Positions 9,586-19,354 of a stretch of 64,000 nt of DNA are shown in pieces. The notes below the pieces were generated by a model. It was not told the DNA's origin, did not search any database, and saw nothing but the letters and a program-made list of their open reading frames with translations. Source of the DNA: Gracilaria gracilis (Eukaryota; Rhodophyta; Florideophyceae; Gracilariales; Gracilariaceae); the NCBI GenBank assembly GCA_030374805.1, contig JARGSG010000217.1:124001-188000 (forward strand), in the 5' to 3' direction. Within the stretch, counting starts at the first letter, position 1; every line of letters begins with the position of its first letter. A program made the translations under genes and the position numbers.

Positions 9586-12008
9586 TGAGCTACAGGTCGC
9601 TGCGCGCTGCCTGCGGTCGCGCCGCGCCGGCCGCCGCGCTGCTCGCCGCCGTTGCCGCCACCGCTTCGCTTTCGTACGCCATTAGCAAGTACCTCCGCGC
9701 TGCGGCGCGCGCGCGCTCCGAAAGCTCAACGGCTGGTGCGAGTGTAGACTGTTCCAGCGCGCAGCGAGCTCAGCCTCTGCAAGCCGCGCCGCAGCCATCC
9801 GTTTCGTCCGACTCGTTCGACACCGGCACCGACTTTGAGCCGACGCGTCTGTCGAGCAATGCGTGGCAGCGCACGCTTGCCGTACATTGCAGCTCGTGTC
9901 ATCCTTCGCCCTTCATCAGGCCCGCGGCTGCATACTCGCGTCCGTTTGCATGGACCGTGTTTTGGGACCTCGAGAACACCCACGTGCCGTCGTCCACCCC
10001 TCCCGCTGCTTTCGTACAGGCGCTCTGCACCGCGCTGCGCTCCATAACGCCGCACTCGTGTGTCAGCCATCCTCACCCCGTGCTCCGTATCCTGGCTGTT
10101 GCAAATATTCACACCACCTCGCTTCAGCAACGCAAGTCGCTGCAGTCCAATGGAGTCTCAATACTTCATTTTGAGACGGACGGCCGCAAGGACGCTTGCG
10201 ACAAGGCGCTCATTACTGAGCTGTGTCTCTTAGCTCGCGAACATGCGCCGCCGATGGGAGTTGCTCTATTGTCGGCCGACGTCGATTTTGCGTATGCACT
10301 CTCTCGTCTCACTGCCTTGGGTTATTATACGGCTGTTGTCGCGCCAAACATGCCAACACTCTCTCGTCAGCTAGCGTCCGTGCCAAACGCCGTCCTCACT
10401 TTCGACCAAATCCTTGCACATATCCCGCCGCGTGTTGTCCCTCAACCCCACCAGAATCCTAAGGTCAAACCCGCAGCTGTCCAACAACGTGCTGACCAAA
10501 AACCACCTGCTCCACCGAATCCCGCCAAACCACAAAAGAAGCGCAAGTCCCCGAAACAACCACCGCTGGTGAGCGGCGCCAACAACCCCACCAGAACCCC
10601 AAAGTCAAAGCCGCAACTGCCAACTGACCAAAAACCACCTGCTCCACCGAATCCCGCCAAACCACAAAAGAAGCGCAAGTCCCCGAAACAACCACCGCTG
10701 GTGAGCGGCGCCAACAACCCCACCAGAACCCTTGCGCCAAACCCGCAACTGAACACTGACCAAAAACCAGCGTCCGTGCCAAACGCCGTCCTCACTTTCG
10801 ACCAAATCCTTGCACATATCCCGCCGCGTGTTGTCCCTCAACCCCACCAGAATCCTAAGGTCAAACCCGCAGCTGTCCAACAACGTGCTGCCCAAAAACC
10901 ACCTGCTCCACCGAATCCCGCCAAACCACAAAAGAAGCGCAAGTCCCCGAAACAACCACCGCTGGTGAGCGGCGCCAACAACCCCACCAGAACCCTTGCG
11001 CCAAACCCGCAACTGAACACTGACCAAAAACCAGCGTCCGTGCCAAACGCCGTCCTCACTTTCGACCAAATCCTTGCACATATCCCGCCGCGTGTTGTCC
11101 CTCAACCCCACCAGAATCCTAAGGTCAAACCCGCAGCTGTCCAACAACGTGCTGCCCAAAAACCACCTGCTCCACCGAATCCCGCCAAACCACAAAAGAA
11201 GCGTAAGTCCCCGAAACAACCACCGCTGGTGAGCGGCGCCAACAACCCCACCAGAACCCCAAAGTCAAAGCCGCAACTGCCAACTGACCAAAAACCACCT
11301 GCTCCACCGAATCCCGCCAAACCACAAAAGAAGCGCAAGTCCCCGAAACAACCACCGCTGGTGAGCGGCGCCAACAACCCCACCAGAACCCCAAAGTCAA
11401 AGCCGCAACTGCCAACTGACCAAAAACCACCTGCTCCACCGAATCCCGCCAAACCACAAAAGAAGCGCAAGTCCCCGAAACAACCACCGCTGGTGAGCGG
11501 CGCCAACAACCCCACCAGAACCCCAAAGTCAAAGCCGCAACTGCCAACTGACCAAAAACCACCTGCTCCACCGAATCCCGCCAAACCACAAAAGAAGCGC
11601 AAGTCCCCCTCCAAACAACCACCGGTCGTTAGCGGCGCCAACAACCCCACCAGAACCCTTGCGCCAAACCCGCAACTGAGCACTGACCAAAAACCACGTG
11701 CTCCACGGAATGCCCCCAAGGGACAACAGAAGCGCAAGTCCCCCCCCAAACAACCACCAGTGGTTAGCGGCACCAACTTCTCTGTTGTAAACACCACTAC
11801 GGAGCTTCGACACCGGAAAGTACCTCAACCAAGCGGCACCGACGATGCGGATGTTACCACCCTTATGCAATCACATTCGATCAACTCCACACAGTCCTTT
11901 GATCCGCACGTTCCGACGGACAGCGAAACTGTTTTTCTGATCGTTTTGGGCTACACAGCCCTTTTTTCAATACTGTTCACTCTGGCTGTGCTGTATTGGG
12001 CTTCTTGA
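9585..12008 (+). CDS. NYN (PIN-like) nuclease-domain protein with Pro/Lys tandem repeats and two hydrophobic ends, 807 aa
   Basis: I start at ATG 9585; the extension to 9555 begins with TTG. Residues ~13-37 are a hydrophobic, Ala-rich segment (signal anchor or targeting peptide). A NYN fold spans ~120-265: VFWDLEN (Asp128), DKALITEL (Asp206) and LLSADVDFAYAL (Asp232/Asp234), the acidic residues expected for a metal-dependent RNase of the MARF1/NYN type. Residues ~264-725 are near-identical repeats rich in Pro, Lys and Gln (KPPAPPNPAKPQKKRKSP), probably disordered and able to bind nucleic acid or act as a nuclear signal. The last ~26 residues form a transmembrane helix (VFLIVLGYTALFSILFTLA). 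A membrane-tethered RNase is the simplest reading. No intron. Repeat DNA this uniform implies recent expansion. Confidence 0.75.
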   Translation: MSYRSLRAACGRAAPAAALLAAVAATASLSYAISKYLRAAARARSESSTAGASVDCSSAQRAQPLQAAPQPSVSSDSFDTGTDFEPTRLSSNAWQRTLAVHCSSCHPSPFIRPAAAYSRPFAWTVFWDLENTHVPSSTPPAAFVQALCTALRSITPHSCVSHPHPVLRILAVANIHTTSLQQRKSLQSNGVSILHFETDGRKDACDKALITELCLLAREHAPPMGVALLSADVDFAYALSRLTALGYYTAVVAPNMPTLSRQLASVPNAVLTFDQILAHIPPRVVPQPHQNPKVKPAAVQQRADQKPPAPPNPAKPQKKRKSPKQPPLVSGANNPTRTPKSKPQLPTDQKPPAPPNPAKPQKKRKSPKQPPLVSGANNPTRTLAPNPQLNTDQKPASVPNAVLTFDQILAHIPPRVVPQPHQNPKVKPAAVQQRAAQKPPAPPNPAKPQKKRKSPKQPPLVSGANNPTRTLAPNPQLNTDQKPASVPNAVLTFDQILAHIPPRVVPQPHQNPKVKPAAVQQRAAQKPPAPPNPAKPQKKRKSPKQPPLVSGANNPTRTPKSKPQLPTDQKPPAPPNPAKPQKKRKSPKQPPLVSGANNPTRTPKSKPQLPTDQKPPAPPNPAKPQKKRKSPKQPPLVSGANNPTRTPKSKPQLPTDQKPPAPPNPAKPQKKRKSPSKQPPVVSGANNPTRTLAPNPQLSTDQKPRAPRNAPKGQQKRKSPPKQPPVVSGTNFSVVNTTTELRHRKVPQPSGTDDADVTTLMQSHSINSTQSFDPHVPTDSETVFLIVLGYTALFSILFTLAVLYWAS
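10374..11770 (+). repeat. In-frame tandem repeat array, 132-bp unit with 264-bp higher-order unit
   Basis: The basic unit encodes 44 aa (PKSKPQLPT.. to ..GANNPTRT). A longer unit of 88 aa begins with ASVPNAVLTFDQILAHIPP, which is the end of the NYN domain itself; copies of it begin at 10374, 10770 and 11034. These offsets (396 and 264 bp) are exact multiples of 132. The motif KPQKKRKSP occurs seven times, plus a degenerate eighth. Units are almost identical at DNA level, consistent with unequal crossing-over. Confidence 0.92.
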
Positions 12009-12885
12009 AAGTTTTTGGAACATGACTGTTTGTCAAACAGTCGTGTTGGTCACCATAATTGCGGCAATAACAACTACCTTCACTTTTCGTCCACATGCTA
12101 TTCTGTAGCCGTTATAACCTTATGCAGTTCTAGAAGTAACCAGAGACACATCATGCTGTCCAGCAATAAATATATCATCAAATCCTACTCTCACCTAGAA
12201 TACGAAGTAAATACGCGTAGCGTTAGAGAACAAACCGTTACCCGGTCAAGAAGCTTTGTTCTTTTCACCGAAGGAGGACCATACTGATATTGAACAGATA
12301 TTGACAACGCCATCCAAATGCTAGAAGGCGGTCAGTCTTCTCACTCCCTGTCCTCGGGCTTGGATTCATTGCACTACCTGCATTCGAAGATGTCATACGA
12401 GGCGGTATAACAGCTTCGAATGATTTGAAGAACCTTGTGAGTTGCAGGAAAATATGCCGGTTTCCATGACGATAGGCTACAACAGAGGCGAAATTGAATT
12501 CCAATTGCGCTCGTGCCTGATTCAGTTCCAGGGCGAAGTAATTTTCAATCTAGCGACACGTTCCACCCAAACTTGAGGCGCTCGACGGATGGAGTACTAT
12601 GCATAACTACTTTCGTAGTTGCGAGAGTCGTCAAAGAGTCTCCACTGGGACCCAACCGCGGCTCGGACAACGTTGGTACCAAAAGCTCAGCGAAAAGTGC
12701 GCTGTCGATTTCCTCTGCAAAGTTTTTTATACCCTTGTCATCATCAACGTTGGCATTCTTTTTTGCTCTGACCTAATTCGCTCGTCCCCCTTCACGACTT
12801 GCGACTTTTACTTGCTAGCCTGCCCCTAAAGATTCCCCGTTCCCCTCTTCTTCCTTGCTCCGGACGACATTTTCATGTTCTTGAG
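12009..12885. other. Intergenic region without a supported gene
   Basis: It lies between two tandem plus-strand genes. Only short, non-protein-like ORFs. The last ~120 bp are pyrimidine-rich and probably hold the promoter and leader of the PWWP gene. Confidence 0.5.
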
Positions 12886-15018
12886 ATGTCTGAAGAGCAT
12901 CCACAAGGTTCGGTTGTGTGGGCTAAAATTCCAAGCTTCCCATGGTGGCCGGCAAAGGTCCTCAACCCAGAGCCGAAGCATTTGACCCAGCTTGGCCTTA
13001 GCAAGCTGAGAAGGACTCAGTATGTGGTCGTGTTTTTCAATGATAATGAGCAAATTGGCCTTTGTGCAGACTACAACCTTCAACCATTCGACAACCGGGC
13101 GCTCCATCAGAGGGCCCAGAGAGAGAAGGGAAGTCTCAAAACCCGATTGCTAACGGCAATTGAATACGCGGAAAAGGAACTTAAGCGTGTTCATGAGAGA
13201 CCAGCGTCTGAAGATCCGCACGCTAAGACCAGGAAATCGCATGATGGAGACTCCGAGAGCCGTTCTCGTGCTTCGAAGAGTGAAAGCGACCGGATGAAAA
13301 CAGAGAAAAGGAAGCGTACAGATTCCCCTGTTGTAGTCCGCAAGAGCGTCACGTCTCTCGGAAAGCGCAAATCGTCACATCGAAAGAAGGTGAAGTCTGA
13401 GCCAATGAAGGACTTTATTGTGGAAGAAGGCGAAGATGAGGAAGAGTTTGGCGCAAGACTCTCTGATGCTGAAAGCCAACATGACGCCGGCAGTGATGAC
13501 GACGATAGTGGTAAACGCCGCCACAAGAAGGCGAAGTATGAAAAACAGCTACGGGGTGAAACGGGCTCGGAAAAGCGCCATCACTCCGAGCGAAAAAGTT
13601 CCCGCTCACATCGCGATTCGAAAACTATGAAGTCGGAAAAGAAACGCCACAAATCGCGTTCTGAGAGCAAAACACCGTCTCAGCGCGTGGATGTACATGA
13701 CAAGGCTATCCATCCCATCAGTAATCGCTCGAAGAAGCAGAACATGTCGAGAGAGGGCTCAGATTCACTAGTGGCTCTGCCCTCTTCTCATCCTCCGTCT
13801 TTGTCAGAGGAAGCTTACAAGAGCATGATGCGTGACACGGAAAACGTCGCAGAACTTTCGAAAGGAGCTCGTTTCAAAGTGCTTATGGAGCACTTGCGGG
13901 CAATCCGCGAAAGCAATGTCAAGCAGTGGAAAGAAGGACAGAAGAATGCCGACGAGTCGGTGATAATTCGCAAAGAGTCAGACTTGTTGAAAGCTGTTGT
14001 CCCAGCTCTGCTCAGCGGTCGACGCCTTGTTCGTTGGGTGTCGAAAGCAAAGCCTAAAACCGCAGAAAGTGCTGAGGAATTTAACAAAATGGAGAAAGAA
14101 GCGATCGAAAGAGCGCTTGCAGTTCAAAACGTATTCTTCGAGCTGGAACCAGAGAAATTGAATGTTGCTGGCGCAAAGCTCCGTGATGTGATGAAGAACT
14201 TGGCTGGCATCTCGCGAGCTGCATCTCGATGCTTTAAGGACGTTCTCATCCTCTGGCATGACATTTACGTTACAGGTCCACTTAAGGAATGTATGCTTGA
14301 GGGAGCAGAATTCGAGCAAAGTGATTTCTTCGAGGACGACGCTGATTCCCCAGCGAAAAGAAAAGAGGAACCAGATAGTGATTCAAAGCCTGCTGAACAC
14401 AAAGCCAAGTCACATGATTCTGACGGCCATCAAGCCGCTAACGACTCTTTCAAATCAGGTACGAAGAGGACAGAGGAAGAGCTGGACATTACAAACCCCG
14501 AGGAAGAAATTGGATCCTATCGACGAGAAAGAAGAAAGAGAAAGCATGACTCTTCGAACGATGAGGAGCAAACTAAGCGACCCAAAAGTCGAACGTCCGA
14601 AGAAAGCCATCGAAATTCGTCAGGTTCAATTGCGAAAGAGAAGAAACTGGGAAAGTCCCACTCCACGGAAGTTGGAAAGAAGAAGAATCGTTGGATTGGT
14701 TTCTCTAAGGACAAGTTCATGCAGGTCATACGGCTACAATTAGGTCCCCTTACGAAAACTACGGACGAGAGTAAACATATGGAGTTCATTGAAGCTCTAG
14801 AGAAGCGACTTTCCGCCTTATTCGACCCATGTACGAATGGTTACTACAAAACTGGATTGTTGATGACTCATGGAATTCAACGACTTGTGAAGAGCTTCAA
14901 GCAGTCTGAGCCTGATGAATTGAACAGTGATGAAGATAATGTTGGACTGAAGCTTCTTCTAGATGCTTTGAAGCACCCAGAAAGAGCCTCTCAGTTGGTC
15001 GATTACATTTTGAAATGA
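12886..15018 (+). CDS. PWWP-domain chromatin-associated protein, 710 aa
   Basis: I start at ATG 12886 (GAGATGTCTGAAGAG); the frame open to 12799 begins with TTG and is pyrimidine-rich leader. A PWWP domain covers residues ~8-75: GSVVWAKIPSFPWWPAKVL then YVVVFFNDNEQIG. PWWP domains read methylated histone tails (H3K36me) together with DNA. Residues ~110-300 are Lys/Arg/Ser/Glu-rich and disordered with many basic clusters. A helical region at ~330-470 (LMEHLRAIRES; LLKAVVPALLSGRRLVRWV) could be a TFIIS-N/IBD-like bundle as in LEDGF/HRP2, but I cannot prove it. A second acidic/basic linker and a conserved-looking C-terminal helical domain (~605-710) follow. Role: chromatin recruitment or transcription elongation (inference). 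No intron. Confidence 0.82.
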   Translation: MSEEHPQGSVVWAKIPSFPWWPAKVLNPEPKHLTQLGLSKLRRTQYVVVFFNDNEQIGLCADYNLQPFDNRALHQRAQREKGSLKTRLLTAIEYAEKELKRVHERPASEDPHAKTRKSHDGDSESRSRASKSESDRMKTEKRKRTDSPVVVRKSVTSLGKRKSSHRKKVKSEPMKDFIVEEGEDEEEFGARLSDAESQHDAGSDDDDSGKRRHKKAKYEKQLRGETGSEKRHHSERKSSRSHRDSKTMKSEKKRHKSRSESKTPSQRVDVHDKAIHPISNRSKKQNMSREGSDSLVALPSSHPPSLSEEAYKSMMRDTENVAELSKGARFKVLMEHLRAIRESNVKQWKEGQKNADESVIIRKESDLLKAVVPALLSGRRLVRWVSKAKPKTAESAEEFNKMEKEAIERALAVQNVFFELEPEKLNVAGAKLRDVMKNLAGISRAASRCFKDVLILWHDIYVTGPLKECMLEGAEFEQSDFFEDDADSPAKRKEEPDSDSKPAEHKAKSHDSDGHQAANDSFKSGTKRTEEELDITNPEEEIGSYRRERRKRKHDSSNDEEQTKRPKSRTSEESHRNSSGSIAKEKKLGKSHSTEVGKKKNRWIGFSKDKFMQVIRLQLGPLTKTTDESKHMEFIEALEKRLSALFDPCTNGYYKTGLLMTHGIQRLVKSFKQSEPDELNSDEDNVGLKLLLDALKHPERASQLVDYILK

Positions 15019-15717
15019 TGTGCAGGCTTGATCCATGTCACTAAATGATTCAAGACGGATACGCACTTCGTGTATCATGGAGCAGAATCAAACGCAACAA
15101 GTAAGATACGGAAACCATGGGGATTATTACTATGGTAATAGACAACCTTGAACAACACCATGTCAGTGAGTGTAAAGCGAAACTGCACACTTTGGAGTAT
15201 TTCGTCATTCACTGCAAGAAAGCAGAGCACGGGCGTGGCAGAAAAAAAGGTCCGTGACCGGCGTCATCATCATCGCGAACAGCTAAGGGAGACGCAACCT
15301 AGTGTTGCCCGCCATTTCCGAAGTAATTCGAGGTCTCGAAAAAGTCAAATATCTACCGTTACCTGGTCCGCAAAACGCTTCAAATAGAGCTGTGGATAGG
15401 TTAGGAATCAAATCTTGTCGCACTGCACTCTTACCGTTGTGCTTCTTATAATCCAAGTCTCCGAACAAGTAATGGTCAAAACGGCGTGGCGCGGTGCTTT
15501 ATACCACATAGCCTGGTCAAGCCAAGAATGGTTCTACGAAAGTCTAGTCTCGTATCTAGTAGGACAACAGGGTATCCTTCCGGATTTCTGAATCTGAATA
15601 ACACGAGTCATTCACCTAAGAAATGTACAGAGTAAGAAAGATAACTTTAAATGGACTTCGTGTTTTCGGCGCAATGAGCCTCATATTTGTTGATGCTGTC
15701 TACAACCTCTTACCACG

Positions 15718-15970
15718 CTCTCTCTCTCTCTCATTTATGAAACGCGTACGTGAATTACTCGTACGCGGGGGTATGCTAAGAACCCCAACAACCTATAACA
15801 CTTATCTCTACACCGTAGCCACAAACCACAAATCAGTAGCCGTGCTACACTCACGGGGCTATAATATGGTACAAAGAAAGTATTAGGTACCTAAGGTGTT
15901 TTCGACCGCAGAAGCGTTTCGTTTGCGACGATAATCGCCTTCTTCTTCACTGAACCTCTCCATTCAACCT
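15718..15970 (-). repeat. Dispersed repeat, copy 2 (inverted relative to copy 1)
   Basis: Reverse complement of 1471-1700 with scattered substitutions and small indels. It runs from the TCTCTCTCTCTC tract through CACGGGGCTATAATATGG to CTCCATTCAACC. Confidence 0.8.
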
Positions 15971-16379
15971 CTAGAGCTCGCCGCGTAAGGTGTACACCAC
16001 GACAAGGCGCTTCGCATGTACCGCTTTTGTCGCCAAAGAAACCATTGACGACGTCCTTTCCACCCAACCCCTATATCATCGGCGAGATCAGGTAAAAGAA
16101 CCGGCGCGTAGCCTGCGTCATCTTCCGACCCAAGCGTAGTCCATCCCAGAAAACCCTGGAAAAGCCCTGTCCAGAGGCTCCATTGAAGCTCTTCGTTCGA
16201 GGGAAAAAATTCAGGGAAAGGGCGGTTGGATCTTCTTCCGAAAACAGGCTCGTGACCGACTGCGTGCGTGCAGTTAGACGGGGGCCTTTTCACGACGTAC
16301 CACCCAGGTCCGCGACGGCGACCAGCAAGCTGACCGATCGCTTGGGCGAGTTTAACTTACCACGCTAGTATGTTTAGAC
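15964..16379 (-). CDS. Protein-like open stretch or exon, unidentified
   Basis: The minus-strand frame is open from about 16379 (after a CTAG acceptor-like site) to a stop at 15964. It reads like globular protein: WYVVKRPP, LWTGLFQGFLGW, YAPVLLPDLADDIG, QWFLWRQKRYM. There is no good ATG. It begins 15 bp beyond the stop of the bZIP gene on the same strand, so it could be an alternative 3' exon of that gene or a gene remnant cut by the repeat at 15970. Confidence 0.25.
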
Positions 16380-16394
16380 AATGGGTCCACTTCA

Positions 16395-17891
16395 TTATTG
16401 GCAGTCTCTCAATAAGGTCTGCCGTGTTGCGACGTCCAAGCCCTTCCTATTAATAATTTGTTCGACATCGTCGTGCTTGCCTTTCACGGAAGCGTCAATA
16501 AGTAGAGACATTTGTTCGTTCATGAGGTCTTCATACTTCTGCTGCAGTATAGGTATTAGAGACTTGTAGTGAGAAAGTTCATGCCGCTCACGGGCAAGAC
16601 GTTCTTTGCGACGAAGATTGCTGCGTTGGGCAGACTCACGATTTCGGACCCTTCTTCTATGTGCTGCCGACATTCTTCCCACCTCATCATCTACACGCCG
16701 TCTTCGTCGCGGACCCTGACCGTTTGTAGAATTGCTATCAGATGACGCCGAAACGTTATCACGTTGAATACTTTGCGGAGATAACGCATTTGGATAACTG
16801 GTGTCCGAATTCTCCTCCGACCCAGATTTCTCTTCTTCGTCTTCTGGCATGGCAATCAATGGATATCCGGCTTCAACCGGCTCTGGTTTGAAGAGGAGCA
16901 TCTTTTTGGACGATGCGGGGTGCATGCCAAAGTACGAGTTAATGGGAATCTCAAATGCGACATTCTTGCGAAGGGAGTTGTGAAGGCGGCGTTTGACAGA
17001 AAGTAAACCGTGGCGAATATCGATAAACACTGGCTGCACCTCTCTTGTTGGTTGATCGCCCAAGAAGCTTGTCTTTACGCATACACCAAAGTAAGCACCT
17101 CGGAAACGACGATACACAGAAGAGACGTTTGTAACCTTGTCCATGGTGGGTAACATCGCAGAACCACGCTTGTTCACACCCGAACAAGGGTTTGGCAGCG
17201 ACGAGAAAGTTCGACCCTGGCCACACAGGTGACATGCGCGGCGCTCGAAAAAGGAGTTGCGAAGCAGCAATTGTGTGGGCTTAACACCGTTGACGGGGGG
17301 GGCTTTATAAAGTAGGAGTTCACGGACGCGTTCGCACTTGATGACACTCTGAATCCAGCCGCAGATCATGATATCGGCGGTCCAGCCGGTGACGAACACC
17401 TCACCGGTGGCGTCCTCGACGACGAAGCGGCCAACAGGCAGTGGAGGTATAGTATTGTTGCCTGTGTCGCGTTGAAAGAGAATATCCAGGAAAGCCAGAC
17501 CCAGGGTGAAGCCATTCATGGATTGAACGGGGACCATGAGCCAATGGCTTGAAAGAGAAGGAGTGATGGTGATGGAGGTGCCGTCATGTGAAAGACCCTC
17601 CATTCGGAAGAGAGAAGTACTCTCAATGGCACTGTTTTGGAAAGCATCCTCGCTGATAGCTTCTGGCTCGGGACGGGTGTACAGCCAGTTGGCTATGGGA
17701 CCGCCCATATCTGGGATTCGAAAAATACGGCGACGGCGACGTGCGACGGCATGCTCGAAGTTGGAGAGATGAATGGGGTTGATGACGTCCTTGGTAACCC
17801 AAAGAGGCGCCTTACTATCAACGCTCGAAGTGGCTAACGCGGTACTGGCAGCGAGCTCAGGCGGCATGCGAAGGGCTATTGTGGATGCCAT
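16395..17891 (-). CDS. bZIP-like transcription factor with atypical basic region, 498 aa
   Basis: Start at ATG 17891-17889. The N-terminal ~370 residues form a large unrecognised region with a Cys cluster (CHLCGQGRTFSSLPNPC) and protein-like segments such as GRFVVEDATGEVFVTGW. An acidic Ser-rich linker follows. Residues ~405-460 match a plant-type bZIP: RRRVRNRESAQRSN, then LRRKERL with Leu every seven residues for about three heptads before a Pro. The invariant Arg of the Asn-x7-Arg DNA-contact motif is Asn here (codon AAT, residue ~425). A helical tail ends the protein. Expected role: nuclear sequence-specific DNA binding, with altered specificity or loss of it. No intron. Divergent from the Mpv17 gene. 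Confidence 0.72.
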   Translation of the reverse strand: MASTIALRMPPELAASTALATSSVDSKAPLWVTKDVINPIHLSNFEHAVARRRRRIFRIPDMGGPIANWLYTRPEPEAISEDAFQNSAIESTSLFRMEGLSHDGTSITITPSLSSHWLMVPVQSMNGFTLGLAFLDILFQRDTGNNTIPPLPVGRFVVEDATGEVFVTGWTADIMICGWIQSVIKCERVRELLLYKAPPVNGVKPTQLLLRNSFFERRACHLCGQGRTFSSLPNPCSGVNKRGSAMLPTMDKVTNVSSVYRRFRGAYFGVCVKTSFLGDQPTREVQPVFIDIRHGLLSVKRRLHNSLRKNVAFEIPINSYFGMHPASSKKMLLFKPEPVEAGYPLIAMPEDEEEKSGSEENSDTSYPNALSPQSIQRDNVSASSDSNSTNGQGPRRRRRVDDEVGRMSAAHRRRVRNRESAQRSNLRRKERLARERHELSHYKSLIPILQQKYEDLMNEQMSLLIDASVKGKHDDVEQIINRKGLDVATRQTLLRDCQ

Positions 17892-18589
17892 GACATACAA
17901 GCACGGTAAATAACGGCAGTGCAGGGTGCGGAAGTGCCAATATGGAGGTTGGGAGCCGTTGCGAATTCAAACGAACGGCTGAGCGCGTGAAGCGAGGCGG
18001 TGGTTTGGGAAATACGTTTGTTTGGTAAGGTGCGGAGATAGCGGACGACGGAGGGGGAGCACTGAGCAGGTCTCTTATCTATTTGCGGACGACGGGGGTA
18101 AGGCGGCGTGGAAGAGGAAGGGGGCGGAGTGTGGATGGCTTCACATGTTCATGCGGTAATTGTAGGTTACGCCACGCGAGTCGAAAGTGAAGCAGCGCGT
18201 TGCCACGAATGCCGCAGGCGGCGGCGCGCACGCGATTGGACGCCGTAGGAGATGGAGAGGTACGCGCGTGATCGCTGCGACGTGTTTGACCAATGCGCGC
18301 GCGCGGCAGGTGGCGCCAGTCGCACGCACTTTTTGGTCGCTGATGTCACTCGCGTGTCCGCACCGCGACCAGATTGCTTCGCTTCTCTCTGCGCCAATCG
18401 GCGCGCGCGCAGCGCCGCTAGGTACCGTTGGTACACGTGGGGAAAAGCGGCCCGCTTCGTGGTCGAAACTCTGCGCGCGGACAACAATGAGCGATGACTG
18501 ATGAAGCGCAAGAGGCGCCCCCGCCAGTGGAAGAAGCTTCGTGAGCTGGGAGTGAACGCTGAGCCTCATCGTTCCCCCTCGTATCTACA
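17892..18589. promoter_or_regulatory. Divergent intergenic region (bZIP / Mpv17 genes)
   Basis: About 700 bp between two head-to-head starts, GC-rich on the Mpv17 side. ORFs on both strands look like shadows. It must contain both promoters. No clear TATA box. Confidence 0.4.
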
Positions 18590-19354
18590 ATGTCGCTGCT
18601 GCTTGTCTCGCCGCGTCTGTCGCTGCCTTCCGTCGTGCTTTCTCTCGCATGGAGGTCCTACTTGCGAAAGCTGCACACGGATCCGCTGCTTACCAAGGTA
18701 TGCATGCAATGAACGCAGGCCCTCGTTGCGCGCCACGCCGCGCGCTTTTTGACTGACTTCTCTCGCACCATGCGCTGCGCAGTCCGTCACGTCGGCGGTT
18801 TTGTCCGTGTTCAGCGAGCTCGTAGCAAAGCGGCTCAAGAGGTTGCCGCTCAAGTCAAGTACGGCAATTCATGAGCTCACCATTGGGCTTATCTTACGGT
18901 GCGTACATTTCTCATCACCAACAAGTGCATTTCTGCAACGCCGCGCCGTGACGCGTCTAACCGTTCAGATGCGTCTATAATATGCAGCGGGCCGCTTATT
19001 CACGCATTTCACAACTTTCTGGATCGCGTTGTGTTCAACGCTGCCAACCAAACAGCGCCATCCGTTGTGATTGCAAAGCTGTTAATCGACCAGCTTATCT
19101 TTGCTCCTGTGTTTACCTCGCTTTACTTTTACATTCGTGCGCTGAGCGAGGATTGTAGTCTGTCCTACACCACCAAGCGACTCAAGAAAGAGCTATTTCA
19201 AATCATGAAGAGCAACTGGGCCTTATGGGTCCCTGCCAATTTGGTCAATTACTTGTTCGTTCCTCTGCAGTTGAGAGTGTTGTTTGGCAGTGTTGTCGCA
19301 TTCTTCTGGAACGCATATCTTATATCACAAGCTTCTGAAGTAACTTCAGTTTAA
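18590..19354 (+). CDS. Mpv17/PMP22-family membrane protein, three exons, 196 aa
   Basis: Exons 18590-18697, 18783-18898 and 18988-19354 join in frame. The introns are 85 nt (GTATGC..CGCAG) and 89 nt (GTGCGT..TGCAG, branch TCTAACC). Family features in order: WRSYLRKLHTDPLLTK|SVTSAVLS, LILR|GPLIHAFHNFLD, then NWALWVPANLVNYLFVPLQLR and FFWNAYLIS near the C-terminus, matching the W..W-P..N....P...R signature. The length fits the family (about 176-200 aa) with four predicted membrane helices. Relatives sit in the inner mitochondrial, peroxisomal or plastid membrane and act as channels or in stress and nucleotide homeostasis; which compartment applies here is unknown. Confidence 0.88.

Larger units (their letters stand above)
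15019..16394. other. Intergenic region with a repeat copy
   Basis: It contains dispersed repeat copy 2 at 15718-15970 and a minus-strand open stretch at 15964-16379 that is listed separately. The rest shows nothing recognisable. Confidence 0.5.

Noticed and set aside
10374..11770. Repeat array considered as CRISPR
   Set aside because: Units are contiguous without unique spacers, keep a protein frame and lie in a eukaryotic gene.
10442..11870. Several long minus-strand ORFs across the NYN repeat array
   Set aside because: They are shadows: the 132-bp period is a multiple of three, so any frame open in one unit stays open through all. Composition is Trp/Gly/Leu-rich and has no motif.
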